DNA of 64,000 bases from CBFFRJ01 sp963530515 (GCA_963530515.1 CAUSEC010000026.1:1-64000), one strand, 5' to 3'; counted from the stretch's first letter, positions 17,139 to 26,829 are shown. The notes: generated by a model from the letters alone, not told the origin. Numbers and translations are program-made.

Positions 17139-17175
17139 AAAAAAAAAGTCCCGCGCCATGGCGGGACTCCTCTTT
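17139..17175. terminator. Convergent terminator, YhcH-type gene and lipoprotein gene
   Basis: AGTCCCGC (17147-17154) pairs with GCGGGACT (17161-17168). A run of nine A on the left gives a strong U tract for the minus-strand lipoprotein transcript; the plus-strand side (CCTCTTTTC) is weaker. Confidence 0.88.
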
Positions 17176-17191
17176 TCTCAGCACGGCTGAA

Positions 17192-17425
17192 TCAGTTATC
17201 CAGCTCGCCCATTGACTTCACCTGGTCGCGATTAATCTGCTCGGTTTTTCCCGTCTCTGCGTTTTCATATGACACCAGGCCGGTATCTTCATCCACCTGC
17301 GGTTTGCCGTCAGTCACGATGGTTTTGCCATCGGTGGTTTTGACCGCCTGATTGGATGAACAGCCCGCGACGGTAAACAGCGTGGCGGCAGCAAAGACAG
17401 TAGTCATCAGTAGTTTGGTTCGCAT
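17192..17425 (-). CDS. YgdI/YgdR-type small lipoprotein (DUF903)
   Basis: A 77-residue precursor: charged n-region, hydrophobic LLMTTVFAAATLFTV and lipobox VAGC with Cys22 as the lipidation site; Ser at +2 favours outer-membrane sorting. The mature part, with DGKTIVTDGKPQVDEDTGLVSYENAETG, matches the DUF903/SH3-like YgdI-YgdR family (72-75 aa in E. coli). The start MRTKLL is chosen for its signal peptide and GGGGAGA upstream. Function is unknown. It is monocistronic, with its own terminator. Confidence 0.88.
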   Translation of the reverse strand: MRTKLLMTTVFAAATLFTVAGCSSNQAVKTTDGKTIVTDGKPQVDEDTGLVSYENAETGKTEQINRDQVKSMGELDN

Positions 17426-17569
17426 GGTGTTCTCCCCTGCTTTCAGTGAATTAAATCGATATGTCATTCAACTTTAGACTAACTGTCTGATGGGATGAGC
17501 AAAAGCAGAACACTCTGAAGGTCGCACCCCAGCATTCTTTCGCCGCCGGGGAAGCGACAGGGGAAAAAC

Positions 17570-18901
17570 TCAGGTTCGGGGTTTACTGCGAATGGTCATG
17601 CTGCCTGTCTGCATCAGGGTCAGACCACGCGTTTCCGGGGCAAAAACCACCGAGACCACCAGGCCAATCAGCGAAATACCCGCTCCTATCAGCATGACGT
17701 GGTTAATACCGTAGCGGGTAATAAACAGGGGCAATGCCCATGTCGACACCACGGTGCCAATGCGGGTCAGCGACATAATGACGCCCACTGCCGATGCCCG
17801 GATATCGGTCGGAAATAACTCATTGGGATAGAGCCATTGCAAAATGCCCGGCCCGCCGGAAAAGAAGGCATACACCGCGAATGCCACCACCACCAGCCCG
17901 ATGCCCAGGTTCGAAACAAGCCCCAGCATCGCCAGCGCCAGTGTCATCATCGCGAAGCTGCCAATCAGTAACGGACGCCGGCCCATGCTGTTGAGCCAGA
18001 ACATGGCCGGGACACAGCCCAGCATAAAGAAAAGGCTGATAACCACATTACCCAGTGCCGCGCTCCTCCCCTGCTCCCAGCCCAGCAGCCCCACAATCTG
18101 CGGACCGAAGGTATAAATGGCGAACATCGGAATGACCTGGCAGGTCCAGATCACGGCAACGAACAACACAAAGGGAAAATGGCGGCGGTTGAACAACTGC
18201 AAAAAGCGCGTTTCCTGAGGCGGTTCATCCTCAAAAGTGACCGGTTCGCCAAACAGCTTAACCATCATCTGCTGACACTCTTCCACCCGCCCTTTGCGCA
18301 GTAACCAGCGGGGCGATTCCGGCAGGTCGAAACGGCCAATCAGAATGAGCACACAGGGGATAAATGCGCTGCCCAGCATCCAGCGCCAGCCGCCCTCAAC
18401 CTCATACAAGCAGTAGCCGACCAGATTGGCGCAGGTCGCGCCGACGTACCACATGGCTGCAATAAAACCTATCGAGAAAGCACGCTGCCGGGTGTTGGAA
18501 AATTCGGTGATCATAGAGGTGGCAATGGGGTAATCCGCACCGATGACGATTCCAATCAGCACCCGCATCACCAACAGCTCCAGCGGCGAGGACACGAACA
18601 TGGTGGCCACCGATATCACCCCAATGGCGACAATATCGATGAGGAACATCTTGCGCCGCCCAACTTTATCCGAAATGTAACCAAACAGCGACGTGCCGAC
18701 GAACAGCCCGGCAAGCGTGGCGGCCCCCAGCAGACCAATCCATTCGGCATCCAGCTTGAGAACAGGCGTCAGTTGCTCCAGCGCGACGCCGATGATGACC
18801 AGCACATAGCCATCCAGAAAGGGGCCACCGCTGCCCCACAGCATGATGCGGCGATGAATGGATGAGAACTGGATATCATCAAAATTTCTTGGCGACTGCA
18901 T
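17570..18901 (-). CDS. yaaU: MFS transporter YaaU, sugar-porter type
   Basis: A 443-aa MFS protein equal in length and nearly identical in sequence to E. coli YaaU. The sugar-porter signatures GYISDKVGRRKMF, PESPRWLLRKGR and NELFPTDIRASAVG are present, with 12 predicted membrane segments. Substrate unknown; its constant place beside fixABCX and the cai genes suggests, without proof, a link to anaerobic carnitine metabolism. The start at MQSPRNFDD matches E. coli and has AGGA eight bases upstream; a longer in-frame start at 18925 is possible. Confidence 0.94.
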   Translation of the reverse strand: MQSPRNFDDIQFSSIHRRIMLWGSGGPFLDGYVLVIIGVALEQLTPVLKLDAEWIGLLGAATLAGLFVGTSLFGYISDKVGRRKMFLIDIVAIGVISVATMFVSSPLELLVMRVLIGIVIGADYPIATSMITEFSNTRQRAFSIGFIAAMWYVGATCANLVGYCLYEVEGGWRWMLGSAFIPCVLILIGRFDLPESPRWLLRKGRVEECQQMMVKLFGEPVTFEDEPPQETRFLQLFNRRHFPFVLFVAVIWTCQVIPMFAIYTFGPQIVGLLGWEQGRSAALGNVVISLFFMLGCVPAMFWLNSMGRRPLLIGSFAMMTLALAMLGLVSNLGIGLVVVAFAVYAFFSGGPGILQWLYPNELFPTDIRASAVGVIMSLTRIGTVVSTWALPLFITRYGINHVMLIGAGISLIGLVVSVVFAPETRGLTLMQTGSMTIRSKPRT

Positions 18902-18974
18902 GGTAACATCCTGTTTTATAGGCAATATGAGTCTTTCTCCTGCGCATCAGTGCGCGATAAACCGCAGAGACAGA

Positions 18975-19262
18975 TCAGCCGTAGCGGAACTCCACGCCAA
19001 AGGTGCCACGCGGGTATTCCCATTTTTCCAGCGCCGTGTGCAGCCCCAGGATACGGCAGGTACCACACTCCAGACACCCGGCATAATCAAAGCGCACACT
19101 GCCGTCTTCCTGCTTTTTGTAGAGCCCGGCAGGACAAGCGTTGATCAAAACCTCCAGAACCTGTTTGTCAGGGTCGGCTTTCAGCACGATGTGTGGATGC
19201 TCTTCATCTACATTGAATTTGTTGACGCCCAGCTTGACGTCTACGTTGACGGGAGAAGTCAT
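18975..19262 (-). CDS. fixX: Ferredoxin-like protein FixX
   Basis: A 95-aa iron-sulphur protein homologous to the cluster-binding part of ETF-quinone oxidoreductases. Cys residues lie in ACPAGLY and CLECGTC, as expected for one [4Fe-4S] centre. With FixC it is thought to carry electrons to CaiA for crotonobetaine reduction. It is the last gene of fixABCX; its ATG overlaps the fixC stop by four bases. Confidence 0.96.
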   Translation of the reverse strand: MTSPVNVDVKLGVNKFNVDEEHPHIVLKADPDKQVLEVLINACPAGLYKKQEDGSVRFDYAGCLECGTCRILGLHTALEKWEYPRGTFGVEFRYG

Positions 19263-20545
19263 AGTACGGTCACTCCTTTGAGGCCATCCTTCATCAGGTT
19301 GATAAAACCAACCTGCTTAGCGTGGCGCAGGATTTTTTTACGCATCGGCACCGGTGCACTGCCATCGACGGTAAAGAGATCGCGGGCCACGCCAACCATC
19401 ATTTCCGGATAACGTGTGAACATCCGGGGGTTATCGAGAAAGGCGGGGAGACGCTGGTACATGCGCATATCGCGCATCGGTCCGTTCTCCAGATGCTGAT
19501 GGTATTGCGCCAGCCCCTGCTTGCTAAAATCGTTGCTTTGCATGGCGGAGAGCACTGTTCTGGCAGCAGCTTCCCCGGCAGCAATCGCCAGATCCATGCC
19601 ACGGATGGTGAACCCGAGATTCATGCACATGCCAGCGGCATCGCCCGCAACCAGTACGCCATCGCCCACCAACTCCGGCTGCATGTTCATTCCCGCTTCC
19701 GGCACCACATGTGCACCGTACTCAAGGAGTTTTCCACCCGCAATCAACGGCGCCACGGCAGGATGTTGCCTGAAATCTTCCAGCAGATGCGGCACAGACT
19801 TTTTGGCCTCTTTAAGAGCGTGAAGGCCGCATACCAGCCCCAGTGATACGGTTGTCTCATTGGTGTACAAGAAGCCACCGCCCATCAGTCCGTCGGTCGG
19901 CGCCCCGGCGAACAGCCAGGCCGCACCTTCGTTACCTCGTAGCTGGAAACGATCGTCGATAACCGATTTCGGCAGCTCGATAAGCTCCTTCACCCCCACC
20001 GCAACCTGTGATGCACTGACCGGTTTCGCCATACCCAGTTGCTCAGCCAGCAGAGAATTCACCCCGTCAGCAAGGATGACCACCTTCGCTTCCAGGATGT
20101 CACCATCGGCCTGGACGCCGACCACTTTGCCATCGCGCTGCACCACATTGTCGACGCGGATACCGGTTATTAACTGCGCGCCAGCCTCTTCGGCCTGCGC
20201 CATCAACCATGCATCAAACTTACTACGCAGGACGGAGTATGAGGCCTGGGTCGGTTGACTCTCTTCGCCATTGAGATAGTCCACCGTCATCGCCCCTTTT
20301 TCCGTCATAAAGGAGAGTTTTTCGTGGGTAATGAGACGTTCGAGCGGTGCGTGCTGCGCAAAACCAGGAATAATGCGTTCAAGACTGTGGGCGTAAAGAC
20401 GTCCTCCGGTCAGGTTCTTCGCACCCGCGGAGTTGCCGCGCTCAATCACCAACACCTGCGCGCCCTCACGAGCGAGCACCAGGGCCGCGACCGAACCGGC
20501 CAGCCCCGCGCCTACAATGATGGCGTCAAAGATATCTTCTGACAT
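19259..20545 (-). CDS. fixC: FAD-dependent oxidoreductase FixC
   Basis: A 428-aa flavoprotein related to ETF-ubiquinone oxidoreductase. The N-terminal dinucleotide motif AIIVGAGLAGSVAA (residues 8-21), ERGNSAGAKNLTGG and the second FAD motif VLVAGDAAGMCMNLGFTIRG near 285-310 are visible. Together with the FixAB electron-transfer flavoprotein and FixX it delivers electrons for anaerobic carnitine reduction. GGAGC precedes the ATG; fixB lies 54 bases upstream. Confidence 0.96.
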   Translation of the reverse strand: MSEDIFDAIIVGAGLAGSVAALVLAREGAQVLVIERGNSAGAKNLTGGRLYAHSLERIIPGFAQHAPLERLITHEKLSFMTEKGAMTVDYLNGEESQPTQASYSVLRSKFDAWLMAQAEEAGAQLITGIRVDNVVQRDGKVVGVQADGDILEAKVVILADGVNSLLAEQLGMAKPVSASQVAVGVKELIELPKSVIDDRFQLRGNEGAAWLFAGAPTDGLMGGGFLYTNETTVSLGLVCGLHALKEAKKSVPHLLEDFRQHPAVAPLIAGGKLLEYGAHVVPEAGMNMQPELVGDGVLVAGDAAGMCMNLGFTIRGMDLAIAAGEAAARTVLSAMQSNDFSKQGLAQYHQHLENGPMRDMRMYQRLPAFLDNPRMFTRYPEMMVGVARDLFTVDGSAPVPMRKKILRHAKQVGFINLMKDGLKGVTVL

Positions 20546-20599
20546 AAAAGCTCCAGAACTTACCTGTAACGGCAGGGCTTCAAGTGCCCCGCCTGAAAA

Positions 20600-21541
20600 T
20601 TAACGCCCGAGAGCGCGAGTCAGCGCAGGCAGAATCTTCATCGCGTCACCGACGATGCCGTAATCCGCATACTGGAAAATGGGTGCATTTTTGTCTTTGT
20701 TGATGGCAAAAATCGTCTGCGAACCGTTCGCCCCCACCATGTGCTGGATCTGCCCTGAAATCCCCACCGCCAGGTATAACTCGGGTTTGAGCATCAGATT
20801 GGAAATGCCGACATAGCGCTCGTGTACCATCCATTTTTCGTTCTCCGCCACCGGGCGAGAACAGGCCAGCTCCGCGCCAATGGCTTCGCACAACGCGGTC
20901 GCCAGCGAAATATTGTCTTTGCTGCCAATGCCGCGCCCCACGCTCACCACCCGTCGCGCTTTATCAAGGTCGACATGGCTGCTCTGGCGCGCCTCAATGG
21001 CGGTACGGGTGACGGCACTATCCGGCGAGTGCCACGCCACGGCTTTAGCGCCCCCCGTGCATGACACGTCCAGCGCTGCGGGTTCAAATGTGCCGCTACC
21101 TACCGTGATGACCGCAAAAGCGGTGCGCAGTGTCTCTTCACCAATCGCCAGCCCGCCGTACACCATGTGTTTTACTGCTGCGTTATCCCCCTGACGGTCG
21201 ACGGCGCTGGCATCATTAGACACGCCCGCCTCCAGGCGATAGCCCAGTTTCGCTGCCAGTAATTTGCCCCGACGGGTATTGGGCAACAGCACCAGACCGG
21301 CGTCACTTTGCTGGCGGATAACATCGACCATCACGCCCGCATAATCCTCCATCATGCGGTCATCGGGTTTCCCCGTGAGTCGCCAGACGTCGTCTGCACC
21401 CAGTTGAAAAGCCGTGATGCTGTCCGCCTCATTGAGGGCAAACGCAAAAACCTTTTCACCTAAATCCCGCGCGCCACCCATTAATTCCGCCAGGCGAACC
21501 GGTGAATCTGTGAACACCCAAACAGTGGAAAACTTGCTCAT
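20600..21541 (-). CDS. fixB: Electron-transfer flavoprotein alpha-type subunit FixB
   Basis: A 313-aa ETF alpha homologue. The C-terminal FAD domain is evident (RRVVSVGRGIGSKDNISLA, YVGISNLMLKPELYLAVGISGQIQH, INKDKNAPIFQYADYGIVGD). It pairs with FixA, encoded 12 bases upstream. In E. coli the four fix genes are needed for crotonobetaine reduction under anaerobic conditions. Confidence 0.96.
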   Translation of the reverse strand: MSKFSTVWVFTDSPVRLAELMGGARDLGEKVFAFALNEADSITAFQLGADDVWRLTGKPDDRMMEDYAGVMVDVIRQQSDAGLVLLPNTRRGKLLAAKLGYRLEAGVSNDASAVDRQGDNAAVKHMVYGGLAIGEETLRTAFAVITVGSGTFEPAALDVSCTGGAKAVAWHSPDSAVTRTAIEARQSSHVDLDKARRVVSVGRGIGSKDNISLATALCEAIGAELACSRPVAENEKWMVHERYVGISNLMLKPELYLAVGISGQIQHMVGANGSQTIFAINKDKNAPIFQYADYGIVGDAMKILPALTRALGR

Positions 21542-21553
21542 AACATCCCCCTC

Positions 21554-22324
21554 TTACTTAATGATTTTGCGAAGATTCTCGGCAAATGCGGCTATTTGTT
21601 CTTCACCATCGCCTTCAATAATAAGGCGCTGACGTTCACGCTGTTTCGGTACCGCAACCTGTTGAACCGAGTGTGCCTGCACGCCTGCAAAACCAATATC
21701 TGCCGGTGTCCACACCTGTACCGGTTTCTTCGCCGCGCCAAGAATGGCTTTCATAGAGGGGATTTGTGGGGCGTTAATGTCGGCTGTTACTGCCACCACA
21801 GCCGGGAGCGGTATGCTCAGTGTTTCAATTTCATCTTCCAGCTCACGTTCAACAATCAGGGTGTTGTCCGTCACGGAGAGAATATTACTGACGCCATTGA
21901 TAGCTGGAATATGGAGCATTTCACCCAATAACAGACCCACCTGTTGGGCGTAAAGATCGGAGGAACCATCCCCGCAGATCAGAAGATCAAACCCCGTTTT
22001 TTGTGCTGCAACAGCCAGTGCCGCCGCCGTTTGCTGTGGCAGAGCCTGTTCAAACTGGTCATCAATCACCACCACCAACTCGTCCGGGCCGCGCGAAAGC
22101 ACATCTTTGCGTCCTTTCACATTGTTCAGTGCTTTGCCGCCCACGCTCATGGCGACAACGTGTGATTCGCTGACTAACTGTTTTAGCTGACACGCGGCTT
22201 CAATTGCATTCAGGTCATACTGGCTGATTTTCGCATCGGCTTTACTCATATCTAACGAACCATCGACGCTAATCGCAATATCCTGTTCATCAGGAACGCA
22301 CTTGTAGCAAGTAATTATCTTCAT
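21554..22324 (-). CDS. fixA: Electron-transfer flavoprotein beta-type subunit FixA
   Basis: A 256-aa ETF beta homologue, the E. coli length, starting at MKIITCYKCVPDEQD; a longer in-frame start at 22387 lies in the AT-rich regulatory region and is not conserved. SKADAKISQYDLNAIEAA, the nucleotide-site loop LICGDGSSDLYAQQVG and SMKAILGAAKKP are family signatures. First gene of fixABCX, divergent from caiT. Confidence 0.96.
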   Translation of the reverse strand: MKIITCYKCVPDEQDIAISVDGSLDMSKADAKISQYDLNAIEAACQLKQLVSESHVVAMSVGGKALNNVKGRKDVLSRGPDELVVVIDDQFEQALPQQTAAALAVAAQKTGFDLLICGDGSSDLYAQQVGLLLGEMLHIPAINGVSNILSVTDNTLIVERELEDEIETLSIPLPAVVAVTADINAPQIPSMKAILGAAKKPVQVWTPADIGFAGVQAHSVQQVAVPKQRERQRLIIEGDGEEQIAAFAENLRKIIK

Positions 22325-22798
22325 TGCATCTCCAGAAATCATGAAGGAATCATCATCCATATTGTTGGCGCTAAATACAGATATCATGCGCTTTAATTCC
22401 GGGATAAAACATTAATCACCAATATTGAAAATGTCACACACTGATATTTCTGACTTTCAATATTGTTAACCATCTCAAAAATATTAAAAGATGATATTAA
22501 ATGAAGCGTTCAATAGTGCCTCCCAGATCACCAATATTGAATAAGCAATGGGTAAAACATCACCAAAATACAAAATAACAATATGATTTCATTCATTAAA
22601 ATAACAAATCACAAAGCAAGCGCCAACCGACAAAAAATGTGATTTAAATAACAGAACGCATGTTAACGAATACCCATCATGAGTGCCTTCACGACTCAAA
22701 CCCGAGGTTAAATTGCAGTAAATTAGCACCCACAAATTTGAACAAAAATATAACAAATGGACGTGAATATAAATTAATTATGACACTGGAATTCAACC
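22325..22798. promoter_or_regulatory. Divergent fix-cai control region with repeated CaiF-site candidates
   Basis: An AT-rich 474-base intergenic region between fixA and caiT. The 15-mer ATCACCAATATTGAA occurs at 22415-22429 and 22527-22541 in direct orientation; its core is inverted at 22456-22465 (TTCAATATTG), and a partial copy, ATCACCAAAAT, starts at about 22559. In E. coli CaiF activates both operons from this interval, so these repeats are candidate CaiF sites (inference). No ORF of note lies here. Confidence 0.65.
22638..22653. promoter_or_regulatory. Candidate CRP site upstream of caiT
   Basis: TGTGA, six bases and TAACA matches the CRP consensus at nine of ten positions, 146 bases upstream of the caiT start. 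CRP and FNR are known activators of the E. coli cai operon; occupancy here is inferred. Confidence 0.45.
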
Positions 22799-24316
22799 AT
22801 GAAAAATGACAAAAGAAAGTCAGGAATTGAACCAAAGGTTTTTTTCCCGCCGCTAATTATTGTCGGGATACTTTGCTGGCTGACGGTCAGAGATCTTGAT
22901 GCCGCAAACGTTGTTATTAATGCCGTATTTAGCTATGTCACCACTGTCTGGGGCTGGGCCTTCGAATGGTATATGGTCGTAATGCTTTTCGGATGGTTCT
23001 GGCTGGTTTTCGGCCCCTACGCCAAAAAGAAATTAGGCGATGAAGCCCCCGAATTCAGCACCACCAGCTGGATTTTCATGATGTTTGCCTCTTGTACCTC
23101 CGCCGCCGTGTTGTTCTGGGGCTCTATCGAAATCTACTATTACATTTCGAGCCCGCCTTTCGATATCGCCGCCAACTCAACACAGGCCAAAGGCTTTGGT
23201 CTGGCCTATAGCCTGTTTCACTGGGGCCCGCTGCCCTGGGCAACCTATAGCTTCTTGTCCGTTGCTTTTGCCTACTTCTTTTTTGTTCGCAAAATGGATG
23301 TGATTCGCCCCAGTTCCACGCTGATTCCACTGGTTGGTGAAAAACGCGCCAAAGGGTGGCTCGGCACGATCGTAGACAACTTCTACCTTGTGGCGCTGAT
23401 CTTCGCGATGGGGACGAGTCTGGGCCTGGCCACACCGCTGGTCACCGAATGTATTCAGTATCTTTTTGGCGTCCCACACACGCTGCTTTTAGATGGCATC
23501 ATCATTTCCTGCTGGATAATCCTGAATGCAATCTGCGTGGCCTGCGGCCTGCAAAAAGGGGTAAAAATTGCCAGTGATATCCGCAGTTACCTGAGTTTTC
23601 TGATGCTGGGCTGGGTGTTTATTGTTTGCGGCGCCAGCTTCGTGATGAACTACTTCACGGACTCCATCGGCACCCTGATGATGTACCTGCCTCGGATGCT
23701 GTTTTATACCGACCCGATCGGTAAAAGTGGCTTCCCTCAGAGCTGGACGGTCTTCTATTGGGCATGGTGGGTCGTTTACGCCATCCAGATGTGCATCTTC
23801 CTCGCCCGTATCTCCCGTGGTCGCACCGTCAGGGAATTGTGTATCGGGATGGTCACGGGCTTGACCGCGTCAACCTGGATTCTGTGGACCATTCTTGGCA
23901 GCAATACAATGCTGCTGATGGATAAAAATATCCTGAATATACCTAACCTTATCGCTGAGCATGGCGTACCACGCGCCATTATTGAGACCTGGGCCGCCCT
24001 CCCCTTCAGCACGGCAACCATGTGGGGCTTTTTTATTCTCTGCTTTATCGCCACCGTTACGCTCATCAACGCCTGTTCTTACACCCTGGCGATGTCGACC
24101 TGCCGCGAAGTACGCGATGGCGAAGAGCCGCCGCTGCTGGTGCGCATCGGCTGGTCCGTGCTGGTCGGCATTATCGGCATCGTGCTGCTGGCGCTGGGTG
24201 GCCTGAAACCGATCCAAACCGCGATTATCGCCGGGGGCTGCCCGCTCTTTTTCGTCAACATCATGGTGACACTGTCCTTCATTAAGGACGCCAAAGTGCA
24301 CTGGAAAGATAAATAA
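22799..24316 (+). CDS. caiT: L-carnitine/gamma-butyrobetaine antiporter CaiT
   Basis: CaiT is a BCCT-family exchanger that imports L-carnitine in return for gamma-butyrobetaine, independent of Na+ or H+. The 505-aa product is close to E. coli CaiT (504) throughout. Twelve membrane segments are expected; the aromatic substrate box is seen in FYWAWWVVYAIQMCIFLARISRGRTVREL and FHWGPLPWATYS. It opens the caiTABCDE operon. Confidence 0.97.
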   Translation: MKNDKRKSGIEPKVFFPPLIIVGILCWLTVRDLDAANVVINAVFSYVTTVWGWAFEWYMVVMLFGWFWLVFGPYAKKKLGDEAPEFSTTSWIFMMFASCTSAAVLFWGSIEIYYYISSPPFDIAANSTQAKGFGLAYSLFHWGPLPWATYSFLSVAFAYFFFVRKMDVIRPSSTLIPLVGEKRAKGWLGTIVDNFYLVALIFAMGTSLGLATPLVTECIQYLFGVPHTLLLDGIIISCWIILNAICVACGLQKGVKIASDIRSYLSFLMLGWVFIVCGASFVMNYFTDSIGTLMMYLPRMLFYTDPIGKSGFPQSWTVFYWAWWVVYAIQMCIFLARISRGRTVRELCIGMVTGLTASTWILWTILGSNTMLLMDKNILNIPNLIAEHGVPRAIIETWAALPFSTATMWGFFILCFIATVTLINACSYTLAMSTCREVRDGEEPPLLVRIGWSVLVGIIGIVLLALGGLKPIQTAIIAGGCPLFFVNIMVTLSFIKDAKVHWKDK

Positions 24317-24346
24317 GCTAATTCAACCAGATCAAGAGGTTAAAAG

Positions 24347-25489
24347 ATGGACTTTAACTTAAATGATGAACAGGAGCTGTTCGTCGCCGGCATTCGCGAG
24401 TTAATGGCGAGTGAAAATTGGGAAGCCTATTTTGCTGAGTGTGACAGGGACAGCCTCTACCCGGAGCGTTTTGTCAAAGCTCTTGCCGATATGGGCATTG
24501 ATAGCCTGTTACTCCCGGAAGAGCATGGCGGCCTGGACGCGGGTTTCGTTACCGTCGCAGCAGTCTGGATGGAGCTGGGTCGCCTTGGTGCGCCCACTTA
24601 TGTGCTCTACCAGCTTCCCGGTGGCTTCAACACCGTATTACGCGAAGGCAGCCAGGAACAAATCGACAAAATTATGGCGTTCCGGGGGACGGGTAAGCAA
24701 ATGTGGAACTCTGCCATCACAGAACCTGGAGCCGGCTCGGATGTTGGCAGTTTAAAAACCACCTATACCCGCAGAGATGGTAAGGTCTACCTCAACGGCA
24801 GCAAATGCTTTATTACCAGCAGCGCCCATACCCCTTACATCGTGGTGATGGCACGCGACGGTGACTCACCGGATAAACCGATTTATACCGAATGGTTTGT
24901 CGACATGAACAAACCTGGCATCAAGGTCAACAAGCTGGAAAAACTCGGCCTGCGCATGGACAGCTGCTGCGAAATCAACTTCGACGATCTTGAGTTGAAT
25001 GAGACAGACAGGTTTGGCCGTGAAGGGAATGGATTTAACCGCGTCAAAGAGGAATTTGACCACGAACGCTTCCTGGTCGCCCTGACCAACTACGGAACCG
25101 CCATGTGTGCCTTTGAAGATGCGGCGCGCTACGCCAATCAACGCGTGCAGTTTGGTGAGACGATTGGTCGCTTCCAGCTGATTCAGGAGAAGTTTGCACA
25201 CATGGCTATCAAGCTTAATGCCATGAAAAACATGCTGCTGGAAACCGCATGGAAAAGCGATAACGGCACCATCACCTCCGGTGATGCGGCGATGTGCAAA
25301 TACTTTTGTGCCAACGCCGCTTTTGAGGTCGTCGACAGCTCAATGCAGGTGTTGGGGGGAATCGGTATCGCGGGCAATCACCGCGTGACGCGTTTCTGGC
25401 GCGATCTGCGTGTTGATCGTGTATCCGGTGGATCTGACGAAATGCAGATCCTGACGCTGGGCCGCGCGGTGCTGAAACAGTACCGCTAA
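24347..25489 (+). CDS. caiA: Crotonobetainyl-CoA reductase CaiA
   Basis: CaiA is an acyl-CoA dehydrogenase-type flavoenzyme that reduces crotonobetainyl-CoA to gamma-butyrobetainyl-CoA as an anaerobic electron sink, probably fed by FixABCX. 380 aa as in E. coli. The ACAD fold is shown by WNSAITEPGAGSDVGSLKT, ITSSAHTPYIVVMARDG, the RYANQRVQFGETIGRFQLIQ signature and SGGSDEMQILTLGR at the C-terminus. It lies 30 bases after caiT and is separated from caiB by a REP pair. Confidence 0.97.
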   Translation: MDFNLNDEQELFVAGIRELMASENWEAYFAECDRDSLYPERFVKALADMGIDSLLLPEEHGGLDAGFVTVAAVWMELGRLGAPTYVLYQLPGGFNTVLREGSQEQIDKIMAFRGTGKQMWNSAITEPGAGSDVGSLKTTYTRRDGKVYLNGSKCFITSSAHTPYIVVMARDGDSPDKPIYTEWFVDMNKPGIKVNKLEKLGLRMDSCCEINFDDLELNETDRFGREGNGFNRVKEEFDHERFLVALTNYGTAMCAFEDAARYANQRVQFGETIGRFQLIQEKFAHMAIKLNAMKNMLLETAWKSDNGTITSGDAAMCKYFCANAAFEVVDSSMQVLGGIGIAGNHRVTRFWRDLRVDRVSGGSDEMQILTLGRAVLKQYR

Positions 25490-25507
25490 TACGTGTGCCA
25501 ATGGCAC

Positions 25508-25590
25508 TTGTAGGCCTGATAAGACGCGCCAGCGTCGCCATCAGGCAATCAATGCCGGATGGCGGCGTAAACGTCTTATCCGGCCTACAA
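25508..25590. repeat. REP pair (BIME) inside the cai operon
   Basis: Two inverted REP units: 25508-25547, containing CTGATAAGACGCGCCAGCG, and 25553-25590, starting TGCCGGATGGCGGC and ending CCGGCCTACAA. The outer ends TTGTAGGCC and GGCCTACAA are exact inverted copies. It fills the caiA-caiB gap and may block 3'-5' exonuclease digestion of the mRNA. Confidence 0.9.
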
Positions 25591-25609
25591 ATCATTCAGG
25601 AACTCAATT

Positions 25610-26827
25610 ATGAATCGTCTACCTATGCCCGCATTCGGGCCACTCTCTGGTGTGCGGGTTGTGTTTTCCGGCATCGAAATTGCCGGGCCGTTTGCCGGGC
25701 AAATGTTCGCTGAATGGGGTGCGGAAGTTATCTGGATTGAAAACGTCGCCTGGGCCGATACGATTCGCGTCCAGCCGAATTATCCGCAGCTTTCTCGCCG
25801 CAACCTGCACGCGCTGTCGTTGAATATTTTCAAAGATGAAGGTCGGGAAGCGTTTCTCAAGCTGATGGAAACCACCGACATTTTCATTGAAGCCAGTAAA
25901 GGACCGGCTTTTGCTCGCCGGGGCATTACCGACGACGTGCTGTGGGAGCACAATCCGAAGTTGGTTATCGCTCACCTGTCAGGGTTTGGTCAATACGGGA
26001 CACCGGAGTACACCCACCTTCCGGCCTATAACACCATTGCTCAGGCCTTCAGTGGCTACCTGATTCAAAATGGCGATGTGGATCAGCCCATGCCCGCGTT
26101 CCCGTACACCGCAGACTACTTCTCCGGTATGACCGCGACCACAGCCGCCCTTGCCGCCCTGCACAAAGTGCGTGAAACCGGCAAAGGAGAAAGCATTGAT
26201 ATCGCGATGTACGAAGTGATGCTGCGTATGGGTCAGTACTTCATGATGGACTACTTCAACGGCGGCGAAATTTGCCCGCGCATGACCAAAGGCAAAGATC
26301 CCTACTATGCCGGATGCGGTCTCTACAAGTGCGCGGACGGTTACATCGTGATGGAGCTCGTGGGCATCACGCAGATTAAAGAGTGTTTCGAGGATATCGG
26401 TCTGGCACATCTTCTCGGCACGCCAGAGGTACCGGAAGGTACGCAGCTGATACATCGGGTTGAATGTCCTTACGGGCCCCTGGTTGAAGAGAAGCTGGAC
26501 GTATGGCTGGCGGCCCATACTCTGGCCGAAGTACAGGCGCGGTTTGCTGAGTTAAATATTGCCTGCGCAAAAGTGCTGACCATTCCTGAACTGGAAGACA
26601 ACCCGCAATACGTTGCCCGTGAATCAATCACCCAATGGCAGACGATGGATGGCCGCACCTGCAAAGGGCCAAACGTGATGCCGAAGTTTAAAAACAACCC
26701 GGGGCAGATATGGCGCGGCATGCCCACGCATGGCATGGATACGTCCGCCATTTTACAGAACATCGGTTACAGCGAAGCCGACATTGAGGAACTGGTCAGC
26801 AAGGGGCTGGCCAGAATTAAGAATTAA
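25610..26827 (+). CDS. caiB: L-carnitine CoA-transferase CaiB
   Basis: CaiB is a class III (family III) CoA-transferase moving CoA between gamma-butyrobetainyl-CoA, crotonobetainyl-CoA and L-carnitine. The 405-aa product equals the E. coli length. VVFSGIEIAGPFAGQMFAEW near the N-terminus is the CoA-binding signature, and the catalytic Asp169 is in PYTADYFSGM. C-terminal NNPGQIWRGMPTHGMD is conserved. It follows the REP pair by 19 bases. Confidence 0.97.
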   Translation: MNRLPMPAFGPLSGVRVVFSGIEIAGPFAGQMFAEWGAEVIWIENVAWADTIRVQPNYPQLSRRNLHALSLNIFKDEGREAFLKLMETTDIFIEASKGPAFARRGITDDVLWEHNPKLVIAHLSGFGQYGTPEYTHLPAYNTIAQAFSGYLIQNGDVDQPMPAFPYTADYFSGMTATTAALAALHKVRETGKGESIDIAMYEVMLRMGQYFMMDYFNGGEICPRMTKGKDPYYAGCGLYKCADGYIVMELVGITQIKECFEDIGLAHLLGTPEVPEGTQLIHRVECPYGPLVEEKLDVWLAAHTLAEVQARFAELNIACAKVLTIPELEDNPQYVARESITQWQTMDGRTCKGPNVMPKFKNNPGQIWRGMPTHGMDTSAILQNIGYSEADIEELVSKGLARIKN

Positions 26828-26829
26828 AT

